A stretch of 64,000 bases of DNA, taken from contig NZ_MWWT01000008.1 of assembly GCF_002259705.1 (NCBI RefSeq), positions 177,808 to 241,807 of the forward strand. Direction: 5' to 3'. The DNA is from Alloscardovia macacae. GTDB lineage: Bacteria > Actinomycetota > Actinomycetes > Actinomycetales > Bifidobacteriaceae. The translations under genes were made by a program, and so were the position numbers. Each line of letters opens with the position of its first letter. Position 1 is the first letter of the stretch. Shown here in pieces: positions 27,301 to 37,982 of this stretch. The notes under the pieces were generated by a model. The model saw nothing but the letters and a program-made list of their open reading frames with translations, did not search any database and had not been told where the DNA came from.

Positions 27301-28163
27301 AGAGTGTCCCGCAGATATCCTCGGACGCACCTCGTCACAGTCATACTCCGGTGAAGCTGGCTCGTCCTCGCGTCATTATCCCCGTCTTCCCGGGGAATAA
27401 CTGCGAGTATGACTCTCTGCGCGCTTTCCGCCGCGCGGGAGCAGAAGCTGAGACTCTCCTCATTAATAATCTCACCCCACAGGCTGTAGCGGAGAGCACC
27501 CATGCTCTGGCTGAGAGCATTCGCAGCGCGCAGATAGTCATGATTCCAGGAGGCTTCTCGGGTGGTGATGAGCCGGACGGATCAGCGAAGTTCATTACCG
27601 CCTTCTTCCGCGCTCCAGAAGTGACGGAAGCTGTGCGCGACCTGCTGCAGAACCGCGATGGTCTCATGCTCGGCATTTGTAATGGATACCAGGCTCTCAT
27701 CAAGCTCGGTCTCGTGCCGTTCGGCGATATCGTGGATATGGACGAGTCCTGCCCTACCCTCACATTTAATGAGATAGGCCGCCACCAGAGCCGCCTCGTG
27801 CGCACGCGCGTGGCGAGCACGCTGAGCCCATGGCTCTCCCAGTGCGAAGTGGGAGATACGCATACCATCGCTATCAGCCATGGGGAAGGCCGCTTCGTAG
27901 CGCCTCACGACGTGATCGAGACACTCGTAGAGCGCGGGCAGATTGCCACACAGTATGTGGATACACACGGCCAGCCGAGCCTGAACCTCAGCGTAAATCC
28001 GAACGGATCCCTGCTCGCCGTCGAGGGCATCACGAGCCCAGACGGCCGCGTCTTCGGAAAAATGGGCCACACCGAACGCAGCGGATACGGACTGTACGCG
28101 AACGTGCCGGATCTGAGCTACCAGCCACTGTTCGAAAGTGGAGTCAGCTACTTCACCGCGTAA
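24372..28163 (+). CDS. purL: Phosphoribosylformylglycinamidine synthase, large single-chain form
   Basis: PurL turns FGAR into FGAM using glutamine and ATP. At 1263 residues this is the large form with its own glutaminase, so purQ and purS are not needed. Seen in order: an N-terminal PurS-like region, the linker [12 protein letters not shown], synthetase halves with [21 protein letters not shown] and [10 protein letters not shown], and the C-terminal glutaminase with the nucleophile in [12 protein letters not shown] and the catalytic His in ISHGEGRF. A Ser-rich linker ([14 protein letters not shown]) separates the two halves. The ATG at 24372 follows AAAAGGA. Upstream open frame is non-homologous. 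It is followed by purF, 25 bases away. Confidence 0.96.
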   Translation: MVYRVLVEKKPGYDVHEQQLLSELTHILGVTSLTALRVFKRYDVEGISQELFETTISTVFSEPQVDRTYPELPTEVTEGERAARALFAVEYLPGQFDQRAASASECIQLISQGERPAVRSSTVYALYGDDLTEADIDAIRSYVINPVEAREASLSRPETLTQRIPEPEPVEVITGFRRFSDEQLSAFIAERGLAMDLADIQFCQTYFTRTEQRDPTITEIRVIDTYWSDHCRHTTFNTELDDVQIDDETVLEAFEKYLAMRHELGRDAKPVSLMDMGTLGGRYLKAKGILKNLDESEEINACTVKVTVDVDGEERDWLFLFKNETHNHPTEIEPFGGAATCVGGAIRDPLSGRSYVYQAMRVTGASDPRVPVSETLEGKLPQRKIVTTAAAGYSSYGNQIGLATGQVHELYHPGYVAKRMEIGAVVGAAPQENVRREVPSPGDVVVLLGGRTGRDGIGGATGSSKSHNVESIEKDGAEVQKGNAPVERKLQRLFRRTDACRLIKRCNDFGAGGVSVAIGELADGVRVDLNEVPKKYEGLDGTELAISESQERMAAVLAAEDVDEFLGYAREENLEAVPVARITEDARMVMEWNGEAIVDLSREFLASNGAAKHQNVHVLSAQAVREPWAKDAESSHTSSGSSSLSASLAERFTRLVSDLNVASNKGLSERFDSTIGAGTVLMPFGGAHQLTPSSAMVAKFPVDGETTTASAMAWGFNPFIMEKNQYTGAYLSVVESVAKLVSAGFTREKAYLSFQEYFEKLRDEPARWGKPTAAVLGALMAQVDLGIAAIGGKDSMSGSFEDLDVPPTLVSFAVSTGHVDRATSPEFKAAGHRVVRLLPHYGADGLTPDARSFAAASAAVEDLVGERGVLAVSTPGYSATAGALFLMSVGNSYGLRLSPSVEVDSLFRYAYGSYILELADGAKVPESNLYTVEELGQTTAEYTFATADESVDLAQLQEAWESGMESVFPYRTKGERESVPQISSDAPRHSHTPVKLARPRVIIPVFPGNNCEYDSLRAFRRAGAEAETLLINNLTPQAVAESTHALAESIRSAQIVMIPGGFSGGDEPDGSAKFITAFFRAPEVTEAVRDLLQNRDGLMLGICNGYQALIKLGLVPFGDIVDMDESCPTLTFNEIGRHQSRLVRTRVASTLSPWLSQCEVGDTHTIAISHGEGRFVAPHDVIETLVERGQIATQYVDTHGQPSLNLSVNPNGSLLAVEGITSPDGRVFGKMGHTERSGYGLYANVPDLSYQPLFESGVSYFTA

Positions 28164-28188
28164 CCGCAGATACGAGAAACGAGGAAAA

Positions 28189-29706
28189 ATGTCAGCAGAA
28201 ATAGAAGGTCTGCACGAGGAATGCGGCATCTTCGGCGTGTGGGGCCATCCGGATGCCGCGCGCCTGACGTACTTCGGACTGCACGCCCTGCAGCACCGCG
28301 GACAGGAAGGTGCGGGCATCGTCAGTAACGAGGACGGACGCCTGCACGGCTACCGCGGACTCGGCCTGCTCTCCCAGGTCTTCAGCGATGACACGCAGAT
28401 GAGCAAACTGCGCGGAAACGCTGCCATAGGCCACGTGCGCTATGCCACGAGCGGGTCGGGCACGGTGGATAACATCCAGCCGTTCCTCTTCCGCTTCTAC
28501 GACGGAGACTTCGCGCTCGCCCATAACGGAAATCTCACGAACGGACGCGCTATCCGCCGCGAACTCGAGGAAACCGGAGGTATCTACCACTCGAATTCGG
28601 ATACCGAAGTGCTCATGCACCTCATCCGCCGAAGCAGCAAGCCCACCTTCCTCGACAAGCTGAAGGAAGCGCTGAATACCGTCCACGGCGGCTTCGCCTA
28701 TATGCTCATGAAGAATGACTGCATGATAGGCGCGCTCGACCCGAACGGATTCCGGCCACTGTCCCTCGGCCAGATGACGAACGGTGCGTATGTGCTCGCC
28801 TCGGAGACCTGCGCGCTGGACATCGTCTCCGCGCGCTTTATCCGGGACATTCAGCCGGGTGAGATCATCATCATTAACGACGAGGGCTACACCATCGAGT
28901 CCTACACGGATACGACGCAGAAGGCCATCTGCTCTATGGAGTTCATCTACTTCGCCCGCCCAGACTCGAACATCTATGGCATAAACGTCCACTCGACGCG
29001 CAAGCGCGCTGGAGCGCGCCTGGCTCAGGAAGCTCCCGTGGACGCCGACATGGTCATAGGCGTGCCGAACTCCTCGCTGTCTGCAGCAGCGGGATACGCG
29101 GAAGAAAGCGGGCTGCCGAATGAGATGGGCCTGGTTAAAAACCAGTATGTGGCGCGCACTTTCATCCAGCCGACGCAGGAGCTGCGCGAGCAGGGCGTGC
29201 GTATGAAGCTGTCTGCTGTGCGCGGCGTGGTGGAAGGAAAACGCGTCGTGGTCATCGATGATTCCATAGTCCGCGGCACGACGAGCCGGCGCATCGTCCA
29301 GCTGCTGCGTGAGGCAGGAGCGGCTGAAGTCCACATGCGCATCGCCTCGCCACCGCTGCGCTACCCGTGCTACTACGGCATCGATATCTCGCGCACGAGC
29401 GAGCTCATCGCCGCTCGCATGAGCGTGCAGGAGATAGGCGAATTCATCGGCGCAGACTCGCTGGCGTATCTCTCTCTCGACGGACTCGTGGAGACCATCG
29501 GTATGAAGGAAGATGCGCCGTACGGTGGCCTGTGCGTGGCGTACTTTAACGGCGACTATCCGACGAGTCTAGGAGACTACGAGGAAGAATTCCTCGCCTC
29601 CATCACCGAGGAAGATAAGGAGCGTCTCACCCGCTTCGCTCAGGACTCGAGCCAGTACTACGGAAATGAATACACCCAGCACCTCGTGCAGAGGGAAGAA
29701 CACTAA
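28189..29706 (+). CDS. purF: Amidophosphoribosyltransferase
   Basis: PurF catalyses the committed step, PRPP plus glutamine to phosphoribosylamine. The 505-residue protein has a short propeptide (11 residues) before the N-terminal nucleophile in [15 protein letters not shown], the glutaminase motif [15 protein letters not shown], and the PRPP loop [17 protein letters not shown]. The start at 28189 lies behind GAGG. It sits between purL and purM with short gaps, consistent with one transcript. Confidence 0.96.
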   Translation: MSAEIEGLHEECGIFGVWGHPDAARLTYFGLHALQHRGQEGAGIVSNEDGRLHGYRGLGLLSQVFSDDTQMSKLRGNAAIGHVRYATSGSGTVDNIQPFLFRFYDGDFALAHNGNLTNGRAIRRELEETGGIYHSNSDTEVLMHLIRRSSKPTFLDKLKEALNTVHGGFAYMLMKNDCMIGALDPNGFRPLSLGQMTNGAYVLASETCALDIVSARFIRDIQPGEIIIINDEGYTIESYTDTTQKAICSMEFIYFARPDSNIYGINVHSTRKRAGARLAQEAPVDADMVIGVPNSSLSAAAGYAEESGLPNEMGLVKNQYVARTFIQPTQELREQGVRMKLSAVRGVVEGKRVVVIDDSIVRGTTSRRIVQLLREAGAAEVHMRIASPPLRYPCYYGIDISRTSELIAARMSVQEIGEFIGADSLAYLSLDGLVETIGMKEDAPYGGLCVAYFNGDYPTSLGDYEEEFLASITEEDKERLTRFAQDSSQYYGNEYTQHLVQREEH

Positions 29707-29723
29707 GAAGTAAGGAGCACCCC

Positions 29724-30851
29724 ATGCCTACAGCATATGAAAACGCAGGCGTCAGCGTCGAAGCAGGATACGAGGTCGTCCGCCGCATTCAGCAGCACGT
29801 GGCACGTACCGCGCGCCCGGGAGCAGGCGGTATAGGCGGCTTCGGCGGCCTGTTCGACCTCTCCCAGCTCGGCTATAAGGAGCCCGTCCTCGTCTCCGGT
29901 ACGGATGGCGTGGGCACGAAGCTACTCGTCGCGAAAGCCGCGGATAAGCATGACACCATAGGCATCGACTGTGTGGCCATGTGCGTGAATGACATCCTCG
30001 CCCAGGGAGCCGAGCCGCTCTTCTTCCTCGACTACATCGCCTGCGGAAAGAACGACCCCGCCCTGCTCGAGCAGGTGGTGAAGGGCGTCACCGACGGCTG
30101 CGTGCAGGCCGGCGCTGCTCTCGTGGGCGGCGAGACTGCAGAAATGCCAGACATGTATGATGCAGATGAGTATGATGTGGCTGGATTTACCGTGGGCGTG
30201 GTGGAAAAAAGCGCGCTCATAGACGGCTCAGCCATTCGCGAAGGAGACGTGCTCATCGGTCTGCCATCCTCCGGCGTCCACTCAAATGGCTTCTCTCTCG
30301 TACGTAAGGCGCTCTTTAAGGATAGCGGTCTGAGCGTGGACAGCGAGCTTCCTGAGCTCGGCGGTGCACGTCTGGGAGACGTGCTGCTCGAGCCGACGCG
30401 CATCTACGCGCAGGCGCTGAAGCCGCTCTTTGCGGTCGCGCGTGGAGTGGGCGCTGGCGCGGACGGTGCCAGCTTTTCCGGCGCGGACGACGCTGACAGC
30501 GCCAGCGCCCAGCAGCCGCGTCAGCTCCTGCACGGCATCGCGCACATCACCGGCGGCGCTTTCCTCGAAAAGGTGCCACGCATTATTCCAGAAGGCCTCG
30601 CTGCATCCTTCGACATCTCCTCCTGGGATGTCCCACCTATCTTCCACGTCCTCGAAAAGTACGGGAACGTGGATCACCTCGAGATGTATAACATCTTTAA
30701 TATGGGCATAGGCATGGTGCTCGTGGTCAGCCCTGAGCATGTGGACGAGGTCGAGCAGATCCTCGACGCTCATGGCGAGACGCACTACACAGTGGGACGC
30801 ATCGTGAAGGATCAGACCCCAGATGGCGCACGCGTGGAGCTGCACGAGTAG
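29724..30851 (+). CDS. purM: Phosphoribosylformylglycinamidine cyclo-ligase (AIR synthetase)
   Basis: It closes the imidazole ring to make AIR. The 375-residue protein has family segments [42 protein letters not shown] and [13 protein letters not shown], and in the second domain [19 protein letters not shown]. An Ala/Asp/Ser-rich insert (about residues 244-270) makes it longer than the roughly 345 usual. AAGGAG precedes the ATG, 17 bases after purF. Confidence 0.95.
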   Translation: MPTAYENAGVSVEAGYEVVRRIQQHVARTARPGAGGIGGFGGLFDLSQLGYKEPVLVSGTDGVGTKLLVAKAADKHDTIGIDCVAMCVNDILAQGAEPLFFLDYIACGKNDPALLEQVVKGVTDGCVQAGAALVGGETAEMPDMYDADEYDVAGFTVGVVEKSALIDGSAIREGDVLIGLPSSGVHSNGFSLVRKALFKDSGLSVDSELPELGGARLGDVLLEPTRIYAQALKPLFAVARGVGAGADGASFSGADDADSASAQQPRQLLHGIAHITGGAFLEKVPRIIPEGLAASFDISSWDVPPIFHVLEKYGNVDHLEMYNIFNMGIGMVLVVSPEHVDEVEQILDAHGETHYTVGRIVKDQTPDGARVELHE

Positions 30852-30902
30852 CCGCCCGCCCAGCTGCACATCCAGCTGCACGACTAGAAAGGAACCCCTC
30901 CC

Positions 30903-32207
30903 ATGACTCGAGTACTCGTCATCGGCTCCGGCGGCCGCGAGCATGCCATCGCGCATGCGCTGCTGCGCGGTGGCAGCGTGACTGATGTGTACTGTGCCCC
31001 GGGTAATCCGGGCATGAATGCCGACGGCATCATCACTGTAGCGCTCAGCCAGTCGAACCACAGCGCACTCATCGATTTCGCCCGCGATAAAGACATCGAC
31101 TGGGTCTTCGTAGGCCCCGAGGCTCCTCTCATCGAGGGACTCGTGGATGACTTCCAGGCGGCAGGCATTCCTGCTTTCGGCCCGAGCCGAGCAGCAGCAC
31201 AGATAGAAGGCTCGAAAACCTTCGCGAAGGAACTCATGGAGCGCCATAGCGTGCCGACTGCAGCCTACGCCACATTCTCCGAGTATGACCCGGCCGTGGC
31301 CTACGTGCGCGAGCAGGGCGCTCCCATCGTCATTAAGGCGGATGGCCTCGCCGCGGGCAAGGGTGTGACTGTGGCTATGGATGAGGATACCGCCGAAGCT
31401 GCACTGGCGGACATCTTCCTCGATAAGCGCTTCGGCGAGGCTGGTTCGCGCGTGGTCATCGAGGAGTTCCTCGACGGCGAAGAGTTCTCTCTCATGTGCT
31501 TCGCGCGAGGCACTGAATTCTGGCCTATGCCTATCTCACAGGATCATAAGCGCGCCTATGATGGTGACCTCGGCCCGAACACCGGCGGCATGGGCGCATA
31601 CAGTCCTGTTCCTCAGATTCCGTCGAGCATGGTGGATGAGGCGCTCGATACCATCATCACGCCTGTGCTCGAGGGTATGGCCGCTGAGGGAACGCCGTTT
31701 ACTGGCATTCTCTATGCGGGGCTCATCGCCACGGCGTCCGGTCCGAAGGTCATCGAGTTTAATGCTCGTTTCGGCGATCCGGAGACGGAGGTCGTTCTGC
31801 CGAAGCTGACGAGTGATCTCGGCGCGGGGATTTCAGCGCTTCTGTCCGGCGGCGAGCCGGAGTTTACTTGGGATACGACGCGTACCACGCTGGGCGTCGT
31901 GGTGGCGAGCGAGGGCTACCCGGATACGACTCAGGTGGGCGCTACTGTTCCTGAGCTGGACTATTCCGCGTCTGTGGCCGAGCATGGCACGCACGTGTAC
32001 TATGCGGGTGTGGCGCAGGCTGCTGACGGCGCAGACGCGAGCGATTCGGACAGCGCTGGCCTCGTCTCCTCGTCCGGCCGCGTGCTGCTCGTGCAGACGA
32101 CTGCGGCGAGCGTTCCGGCAGCGCAGGAGATCATTTATTCTGTGCTGGATGCGGCGAGCGCGGATGGCCTGTTCTACCGGCATGACATCGGCGCGAAGGC
32201 CATATAG
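30903..32207 (+). CDS. purD: Phosphoribosylamine-glycine ligase
   Basis: PurD makes GAR from phosphoribosylamine and glycine. This 434-residue ATP-grasp protein shows VLVIGSGGREHAIAHAL at the start, VFVGPEAPLIEGLVDDF, IVIKADGLAAGKGVTVA and FNARFGDPETEVVLP. A short Asp/Ser-rich insert (DGADASDSDSAG) lies near residue 385. AAAGGAA precedes the ATG, 51 bases after purM. It is the last gene of the plus-strand purine run and ends at a strong terminator. Confidence 0.95.
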   Translation: MTRVLVIGSGGREHAIAHALLRGGSVTDVYCAPGNPGMNADGIITVALSQSNHSALIDFARDKDIDWVFVGPEAPLIEGLVDDFQAAGIPAFGPSRAAAQIEGSKTFAKELMERHSVPTAAYATFSEYDPAVAYVREQGAPIVIKADGLAAGKGVTVAMDEDTAEAALADIFLDKRFGEAGSRVVIEEFLDGEEFSLMCFARGTEFWPMPISQDHKRAYDGDLGPNTGGMGAYSPVPQIPSSMVDEALDTIITPVLEGMAAEGTPFTGILYAGLIATASGPKVIEFNARFGDPETEVVLPKLTSDLGAGISALLSGGEPEFTWDTTRTTLGVVVASEGYPDTTQVGATVPELDYSASVAEHGTHVYYAGVAQAADGADASDSDSAGLVSSSGRVLLVQTTAASVPAAQEIIYSVLDAASADGLFYRHDIGAKAI

Positions 32208-32221
32208 CCAATTCATCTGAC

Positions 32222-32255
32222 AGGGGGCTCTGCACTTTCACGCGCAGAGCCCCCT
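32222..32255. terminator. Bidirectional terminator between purD and purK
   Basis: A perfect 12-bp stem AGGGGGCTCTGC / GCAGAGCCCCCT with a 10-base loop lies between the two convergent genes and is followed on the plus strand by CTTTCATCTTT. Confidence 0.88.
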
Positions 32256-32274
32256 CTTTCATCTTTACTTATCG

Positions 32275-33447
32275 TTACTCCCAGATTCCTGTCTTCTCGA
32301 AGTCTGCGAGAATAGCTGCCGTATCCGTGCCGAGCACTGTTACGTGCCCCATCTTCCTGTCTGTCTTCGCCACTGCTTTCCCATAATCATGGACGTGCCA
32401 CTGCGGATGGTCTACCGCCGCAGCCATGACTGCGTCGAGATGCTGGCCGAGCACGTTTACCATGACTGCAGGGCTGAGTAGCTGCGTCTTTTCGAGTGTC
32501 CAGCCTGCTATGCCACGGATATGTGCATCAAACTGATCATACGCACACGCTTCTATGGTGTAATGTCCCGAATTATGTGGGCGCGGAGCCAGCTCATTCA
32601 CGAGCACAGTACCATCCCTCAAGACGAAAAGCTCTATGGCCAGCGTCCCCGCTAGGGAGAATCCTGCTGCCAGCTCGCGCGCCATCTTCTCTGCCTGTGC
32701 CACGGTGGCGAGCTCGCTCTCGCTCGGATGCTCCCCGAAAGCTGGAGCCACTGTGGTATGCAGGATATTATGCACGTGTACATTCTTCACAAGAGGGAAA
32801 GTCACGTACTCAGAACCATTCCCCGAGATGAGGATGGATGCCTCGTACGCGAAGTCTATCATCTCTTCGAGCACGCAGACGGGGAAGTCACTACCCCACT
32901 CATTCTTCACGGCATTCACATCATCCGCAGTGCGTAGCACACGCTGACCGTGACCATCATATCCGCCTTCTGCAGTCTTCAGCACGGCCGGCAGGCCTAT
33001 CTCCTCCACTGCCCCATCCAGCTCAGACAGCGACCGGACGGCCGCCCAGCGAGCAGTGTGCCCACCGTGAGAATTGATAAAAGTCTTCTCTGCTATGCGG
33101 TTCTGCGTCACGCGCAGCAGGTCTGTCCCCTGCGGAATGCGCACGAGGGCGCTAACCGCGTCCAGCGCATCCGCATCCACGTTCTCGAATTCATACGTGA
33201 GAACGTCCGAACGCTGAGCTATCTGCCGGATGGCCTCCACGTCATCATACGCTGCCACGATCTGGTCGTCACATGCTCCGGCCGCCGGGCAGCCTTCCGT
33301 CGGGTCGAGCACGAGGGTATGGAAGCCCATGTACCGTGCGGACAGCGCCATCATCTGACCGAGCTGACCGCCCCCTATAATGCCTATAGTCGCCCCGCGC
33401 TGCAGAGACTCCACGGCTCGCTCCGTCGTCTTACTGAAGCTGTTCAT
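32275..33447 (-). CDS. purK: N5-carboxyaminoimidazole ribonucleotide synthase
   Basis: PurK uses ATP and bicarbonate to convert AIR to N5-CAIR. The 390-residue ATP-grasp protein starts its core with [24 protein letters not shown] and has [37 protein letters not shown] and [18 protein letters not shown]. The start at 33447 has GGAGGAG upstream and overlaps the end of purE by 17 bases, so the pair is translationally coupled. It converges on purD. Confidence 0.94.
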   Translation of the reverse strand: MNSFSKTTERAVESLQRGATIGIIGGGQLGQMMALSARYMGFHTLVLDPTEGCPAAGACDDQIVAAYDDVEAIRQIAQRSDVLTYEFENVDADALDAVSALVRIPQGTDLLRVTQNRIAEKTFINSHGGHTARWAAVRSLSELDGAVEEIGLPAVLKTAEGGYDGHGQRVLRTADDVNAVKNEWGSDFPVCVLEEMIDFAYEASILISGNGSEYVTFPLVKNVHVHNILHTTVAPAFGEHPSESELATVAQAEKMARELAAGFSLAGTLAIELFVLRDGTVLVNELAPRPHNSGHYTIEACAYDQFDAHIRGIAGWTLEKTQLLSPAVMVNVLGQHLDAVMAAAVDHPQWHVHDYGKAVAKTDRKMGHVTVLGTDTAAILADFEKTGIWE

Positions 33448-33940
33448 TCGACTCCTCCACCATCTCTTCAAGTTCCGCACGGTATGCTGCGAGCGCGTCT
33501 GCCAGACCTCGGCCGAAGTCATCCTCGCTCGTGGACAGGATGCTTACGGCGAGCAGTCCCGCGTTCGTGGCACCCGAGTTTCCTATGGCCGTGGTGGCCA
33601 CCGGGATGCCGCCCGGCATCTGAACGATGGACAGCAGCGAGTCCATACCGCTTAAAGCACGCGACTTCACGGGCACACCGATGACCGGCAGCGTAGTCTG
33701 CGCAGCCGTCATGCCCGGCAGATGCGCCGCTCCGCCTGCTCCGGCTATGATCACTTTTATTCCTCGCTCGCGCGCCTGCTCAGCAAACTGCCCCATGAGC
33801 GCCGGCGTGCGGTGCGCGGAGATGACCTGCTTCATGTACGGCACGCCGAAGCGCTCGAGGATGGCACAGGCGTTCTTCATCGTCTCCCAGTCGCTGCTCG
33901 AGCCCATGATGACGGCTACTTTCGGCGTACGTTCTGTCAT
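33431..33940 (-). CDS. purE: N5-carboxyaminoimidazole ribonucleotide mutase
   Basis: This class I PurE rearranges N5-CAIR to CAIR, working with PurK. The 169-residue protein has [17 protein letters not shown], the catalytic-loop segment SAHRTPALM and [19 protein letters not shown], all at family positions. It is the first gene of the purE-purK pair on the minus strand. Purine genes for the last steps (purB, purH) are not in the window. Confidence 0.95.
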   Translation of the reverse strand: MTERTPKVAVIMGSSSDWETMKNACAILERFGVPYMKQVISAHRTPALMGQFAEQARERGIKVIIAGAGGAAHLPGMTAAQTTLPVIGVPVKSRALSGMDSLLSIVQMPGGIPVATTAIGNSGATNAGLLAVSILSTSEDDFGRGLADALAAYRAELEEMVEESNEQLQ

Positions 33941-34041
33941 GTTTTATCCTTACGTGAGGAGGTACGTGTAGTGTCAATTTTACCGTTACCTCCGGATGCC
34001 CCTCGCGTTCTGGGGCATGTGTGCGTTATACTGGATTTCGC

Positions 34042-34114
34042 GCCCGCGTAGCTCAGTGGATAGAGCAGGTGACTTCTAATCTCCGTGTCGCAGGTCCGAT
34101 TCCTGTCGTGGGCA
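34042..34114 (+). tRNA. tRNA-Arg (anticodon TCT)
   Basis: A complete cloverleaf: acceptor GCCCGCG with CGTGGGC, D arm GCTC-AGTGGATA-GAGC, anticodon stem-loop GGTGA-CTTCTAA-TCTCC (anticodon TCT) and T arm CAGG-TCCGATT-CCTG. The CCA end is not encoded. A TATACT -10 box lies at 34027-34032, ten bases upstream. Confidence 0.96.
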
Positions 34115-34132
34115 CTTTTCATGTTTCGAAGA

Positions 34133-34161
34133 AGCGCGGATAGTATCCGCGTTTCTTTTTT
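34133..34161 (+). terminator. Terminator of tRNA-Arg
   Basis: CGCGGA / TCCGCG stem with a 5-base loop (TAGTA), followed by TTTCTTTTTTTC. Confidence 0.85.
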
Positions 34162-34210
34162 TCGAGAGTAGAATATAAGGCTAACTATCCTTAACGGTAA
34201 GGAGAAGACC

Positions 34211-34546
34211 ATGACGTCTCGGCAGAAAAACATCCTCAGCGCACTCGACTTTTTCATCACACTGGGCTGTGTAGCGCTAACAGTCTACCTTCCAGCACAT
34301 ATGCCTGCGCTCAAGTGGGGAGCATTAGCTGTATATGGAGGAATCTTCGCAGTGTCTGTATATCTGAACAGAGGAATGCAGAAATCCGTTCTTATCCTGA
34401 GTACACTGGCTCGCCTAGCGGGTGCTGGTTTTCTCGCCATTCTCCTACTCGGTTATCCACTTTTCGGTATGAGCGAGAATCTTCTCCAGTCACTCGCCTT
34501 CTTCTTCCTCCTCGTCGCATATCTCTCACCTGAGGTGAAGAAATAG
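34211..34546 (+). CDS. Small four-helix membrane protein, function unknown
   Basis: I do not recognise this 111-residue protein. It has four hydrophobic segments (about residues 10-28, 33-51, 58-80 and 86-106) and a short basic N-terminus, MTSRQKNILS. A strong AAGGAG site precedes the ATG and a terminator starts at its stop codon, so it looks like a real single-gene unit. It faces an ABC exporter operon on the other strand, sharing the terminator. Confidence 0.75.
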   Translation: MTSRQKNILSALDFFITLGCVALTVYLPAHMPALKWGALAVYGGIFAVSVYLNRGMQKSVLILSTLARLAGAGFLAILLLGYPLFGMSENLLQSLAFFFLLVAYLSPEVKK

Positions 34547-34580
34547 AATGTGCCCCTCTTCTCTAAAAGAGGGGCACATT
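34547..34580. terminator. Bidirectional terminator
   Basis: A perfect 14-bp stem AATGTGCCCCTCTT / AAGAGGGGCACATT with a 6-base loop separates the small membrane gene from the convergent ABC permease gene. Confidence 0.88.
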
Positions 34581-34588
34581 CTTATGCA

Positions 34589-36385
34589 TTATGCGCGAGA
34601 CAGCTCAGCGAATCCGCGAAGCGTGGTATGAATCTTCAGCCTGCGCTTATCCAGCAGCCAGCCTGCCAGCTCCGTTCCACCGAAGAAATATCCGAGTGCG
34701 AAGACGCCCTGAACTCCGAGCAGGATGCTGACCTGTGCCACTGGTGTCAGGTCGAAGAACGCTATACTCACCCAGAAAGTCACCCCGCCTGGGATAAACA
34801 GCAGTGCGAAGCAGACGAACCAGAGCACTGGACTGATTAGCTTCGCGAGAGTGCGACCCTGCGGCGCCTTAAACGGATTATCTGCAGACGGCTCAGGATA
34901 GAGGAAGACGGAGGATATCACCGAGGACAGTGCCGTACCCTGAATGACGAGGATAAGGCTAAGCACCTCTACCCCAGCGAAGAGAAGATAGTCTTCCACG
35001 GCTCCAGGAATGACGAGCACGATGACGCTAATGATGATCTGAACTGCCACAGCGAGAGAGACGAAGAACACGTTTCTCGCATACCAGTCCACACGCCCCT
35101 TCACTCCCGCATAGGTGTGCAGAATGAATGGTGTCCCATCATACGCGAGCATGTTCAGGCTCGTCAGGCACAGCATCCACGACGCTGAAGGAATACTCAC
35201 GACCATCATCTGCATGCGGCCGAGCATTACCCCCTGGAACGCGAAGATACCCACAAAGACGAAAGGAATAAGGAGAGTCAGAGCGTATCGCATGTCTCTG
35301 GCAAATGCGGCCATTAAGCGCGCGATGATGCCAGTGAAGCGTCCCGTCACGAAGTTCAGCTCGAAGGGGTCGAGAGTAAGACGCATAGCATTCTGCTTCT
35401 TTTGTGCATCCTTCTGCGTCTTCTCCGCCTTTTCTGCCGAATCACTCAGAGTAGGGCCAGCAGTAATGTCATACTGCATGGACCATGCGAAGAGCTTCAG
35501 CAGAAGGATGAAAACCACGAGATAACCGAGCACAGCCACAGCCATAAACAGGCCACTGACGAGGCCAGGCATGCTGGCGAGCACCGGAAGCGAGCTAAAG
35601 CTTCCCCATGGCTGCCAGAGGAGCCACTGACCCACCTCTCCCTGTCCGAAGGAGAGAATCACGTCGAAGCTCGAAGCGCGCGCAGAAGTAGGGTCGGAAG
35701 CACCATCCGCAGCGCCGAGGATGCTGGATAGCTGTGAGACCACGATGACTGCTATGAGGAACACAGCCGTGGCGATGTTCCGCACAGCCTTCTTCCGCAT
35801 CACGACCATGGCGAGGGCCAGCACAGCCTGCACCGTCACCGACGCCAGCAGTACAGCGAGCAGAGAACTCACCACAGCGAGCACCCACACGCGTGCCACA
35901 GCCAGCACTGAGCTGCCGAAGAGACCAGTTCCCGTACCGAGAACGAAGTGCATGCCGAGGATACCCATCACCCCCGTAAGCGCGAGGAAGCAGCCGATGC
36001 CGCTAGGCGTCATCATATTCGAGAGGATGAGCGCGTTGCGGATAGAGCGCCTTTTCATCCCGAAGCGGTAGAGTGTGCGAGCATTAATGCCGGAGTTTCC
36101 GAAAGCGAGAAGCTGGGCTACAGATATGAAGACCACGCCCACGGTCCAGAATAAACCGAGGACTCCCGCTGAACTCTTCACAGCTGACTCAGTCATCTCG
36201 AGGCTCTGCGCATAAAACCACGTAAAAGCCACAGATCCGACCACGAGTCCCACAGACCACAGGCAGCTGAGGAGAAAACTGATGGCCTGCCATGGGGATT
36301 TGTTTATCACGGATACATTCATTGCCCATTTCAGGCGTGTGACCGTCCACGCATCGGCGAGGGCTGAGGTTATTTTCGAGTTCAC
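34589..36385 (-). CDS. ABC exporter permease, large
   Basis: The 598-residue membrane protein has roughly a dozen hydrophobic segments and charged cytoplasmic stretches (for example EKAEKTQKDAQKKQNAM near residue 320). It resembles the putative ABC exporter permeases encoded next to CcmA-type ATPases in actinobacteria; no motif fixes the substrate. Its start overlaps the ATPase stop by four bases (ATGA), so the two proteins are made together. Multidrug or peptide export is a guess. Confidence 0.8.
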   Translation of the reverse strand: MNSKITSALADAWTVTRLKWAMNVSVINKSPWQAISFLLSCLWSVGLVVGSVAFTWFYAQSLEMTESAVKSSAGVLGLFWTVGVVFISVAQLLAFGNSGINARTLYRFGMKRRSIRNALILSNMMTPSGIGCFLALTGVMGILGMHFVLGTGTGLFGSSVLAVARVWVLAVVSSLLAVLLASVTVQAVLALAMVVMRKKAVRNIATAVFLIAVIVVSQLSSILGAADGASDPTSARASSFDVILSFGQGEVGQWLLWQPWGSFSSLPVLASMPGLVSGLFMAVAVLGYLVVFILLLKLFAWSMQYDITAGPTLSDSAEKAEKTQKDAQKKQNAMRLTLDPFELNFVTGRFTGIIARLMAAFARDMRYALTLLIPFVFVGIFAFQGVMLGRMQMMVVSIPSASWMLCLTSLNMLAYDGTPFILHTYAGVKGRVDWYARNVFFVSLAVAVQIIISVIVLVIPGAVEDYLLFAGVEVLSLILVIQGTALSSVISSVFLYPEPSADNPFKAPQGRTLAKLISPVLWFVCFALLFIPGGVTFWVSIAFFDLTPVAQVSILLGVQGVFALGYFFGGTELAGWLLDKRRLKIHTTLRGFAELSRA

Positions 36386-37176
36386 TCCTGCTCACCACCC
36401 TGCAGCCAGTCGAAGTGAGCAGTCTCCTGGCGACCACCCACGAGTTCGAAGAAGCGGTCTTCCAGCTCTTCACCCGCAGAGACTTCTTCCAGAGTGCCTG
36501 CCGCGCGCACCGTACCTTCAGCGATGATGGCCACGTGGGAGCACATCTTCTCTACGAGAGCCATCACATGCGAGGAGATGACCACGGTACCACCGCCAGC
36601 CACATATTCCTTCAGAATATCTCGAAGATTTGCCGAGGAGACAGGATCCACTGCTTCGAAAGGCTCGTCGAGGAAGAGAATGCGAGGCGAGTGAATCATG
36701 GCCACAGCCAGGCATATCTTCTTCTTCATACCCGTCGAGTAGTCTGCCACGATCTTTTTTCCCGCATCCGCGAGGCCGAACGCAGCCATGAGGTCATCCG
36801 CGCGGCGGCGAGACTCCTCGCGCTTCATGCCATGCAGGAGCCCCACATATATGAGGAGCTGCCGGCCGGTGAGGCGGTCGAAAATCTCATCTGCCTGAGG
36901 CATCACGCCCATGACAGCACGCGCTTCGTCGAGGTTCTCCCACACATCCTGTCCGAAAAGGCTCACGTGTCCTGCGCTCGGAAGCAGCATACCAGTGCAC
37001 ATCTGCAAGGTAGTGGTCTTCCCCGCACCATTCGGCCCCACGATGCCATAGAAGGATCCTTCCGGCACATCGAGATGGAGGTTATCTACAGCAGTTTTTC
37101 GTCCGAAAGTCTTCAGCAGCCCATCCACAGACAGCGCCACTGGCTGCGCGCTTGAGTATGCAGTATCCGCAGTCAT
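36382..37176 (-). CDS. ABC exporter ATP-binding protein
   Basis: The 264-residue ATPase has Walker A VGPNGAGKTTTL, Q-loop MGVMPQADEIFD, a degenerate signature VADYSTGMKKKICLAVA (STGMK in place of LSGGQ), Walker B ILFLDEPFEAVDP and H-loop VVISSHVMALVEK. This is typical for exporters of the YbhF/CcmA type. I chose ATG 37176 behind AAGGAAGG; the frame continues upstream through a C8/G8 tract at 37238. It heads a two-gene operon with the permease. Confidence 0.88.
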   Translation of the reverse strand: MTADTAYSSAQPVALSVDGLLKTFGRKTAVDNLHLDVPEGSFYGIVGPNGAGKTTTLQMCTGMLLPSAGHVSLFGQDVWENLDEARAVMGVMPQADEIFDRLTGRQLLIYVGLLHGMKREESRRRADDLMAAFGLADAGKKIVADYSTGMKKKICLAVAMIHSPRILFLDEPFEAVDPVSSANLRDILKEYVAGGGTVVISSHVMALVEKMCSHVAIIAEGTVRAAGTLEEVSAGEELEDRFFELVGGRQETAHFDWLQGGEQE

Positions 37177-37237
37177 AATTCTATGCCTTCCTTTTTCTTT
37201 CTTCTTTTCTGGGGTATCTCTCATGTACTCCTCTGTA

Positions 37238-37245
37238 CCCCCCCC
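37238..37245. repeat. C8 homopolymer upstream of the ABC exporter operon
   Basis: Eight C on the plus strand (eight G on the sense strand of the exporter operon) lie 62 bases before its chosen start, next to a GATACTAT stretch that could be a -10 box. Such tracts are slippage-prone. Whether the length varies is unknown. Confidence 0.5.
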
Positions 37246-37317
37246 ATAGTATCGAAAGAGCGGGACCGGAATGCGTGCATGCACTCCAGCCCCGCTCGAG
37301 GAAAAATTGGCCGAAAT

Positions 37318-37743
37318 CTACAAAGACTCTACCGGAACGACCTCGTATGGCATGTTCCCCGCGGTCGCCTTCGTATATGGGCAGATAGTATCTGCCAGGT
37401 CGATGAGCTCCTGCACCTGGTCGAGGGACAGCTCAGGAACGAAGACCTCGAGCTTCGCGCTCAGGTGTGGGCCGTTATCATCCTTCACGAGGGTGATGTG
37501 TGCACGCACGCGAGACTTCATCATGAGCATGCCGTTCACGCGCTTTTCGCGTGCGGCAGCCATGAGCGCACCCTGATAGCATGCGCCCCAGCCCACGGCG
37601 AAGAGCTGCTCTGGGTTATATCCTTCACCCGTGCCGCCCATCTCTACTGGAGCGGATATGTCGAACTCAGCTGCTGGGCTGACGGTGGTGGCATGGCCAG
37701 AACGGCCGCCGGTCACATCTGCTACTGCGGTATACGTAACCAT
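37318..37743 (-). CDS. ohr: Organic hydroperoxide resistance protein (OsmC/Ohr family)
   Basis: Ohr is a thiol peroxidase that reduces organic and lipid hydroperoxides. The 141-residue protein has both redox cysteines in family context, FAVGWGACYQGAL and ADTICPYTKAT, and the Ohr-like GGTGEGYNPEQL segment. A clear AAGGAG lies upstream. No OhrR regulator gene is next to it. Together with sodA in this window it points to exposure to oxygen. Confidence 0.92.
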   Translation of the reverse strand: MVTYTAVADVTGGRSGHATTVSPAAEFDISAPVEMGGTGEGYNPEQLFAVGWGACYQGALMAAAREKRVNGMLMMKSRVRAHITLVKDDNGPHLSAKLEVFVPELSLDQVQELIDLADTICPYTKATAGNMPYEVVPVESL

Positions 37744-37982
37744 AAGAACTCCTTATCTCTGACGTGTATCAGATTCCCTTTTATTCTACCGTTTCCACGT
37801 GCGAGAAGGTAGACCCTCAGAACATTTTCAGCCTTCCGCGAGGTGTGATGTGCGCCATACTCAGCACCATACTCAGCACCCTGCTCTGCGCTATACTGTC
37901 CGCCACAGTCGAGCTAAAACGCGCCCGTTGCCCAACTATTCCGTGCATACAGTAGAATAGTGGGAAGGAAAAAGGAGTTTTC

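Noticed and set aside
25767..27503. 578-codon open frame antisense to purL
   Set aside because: A shadow of purL on the opposite strand, with no family motifs and no ribosome binding site.
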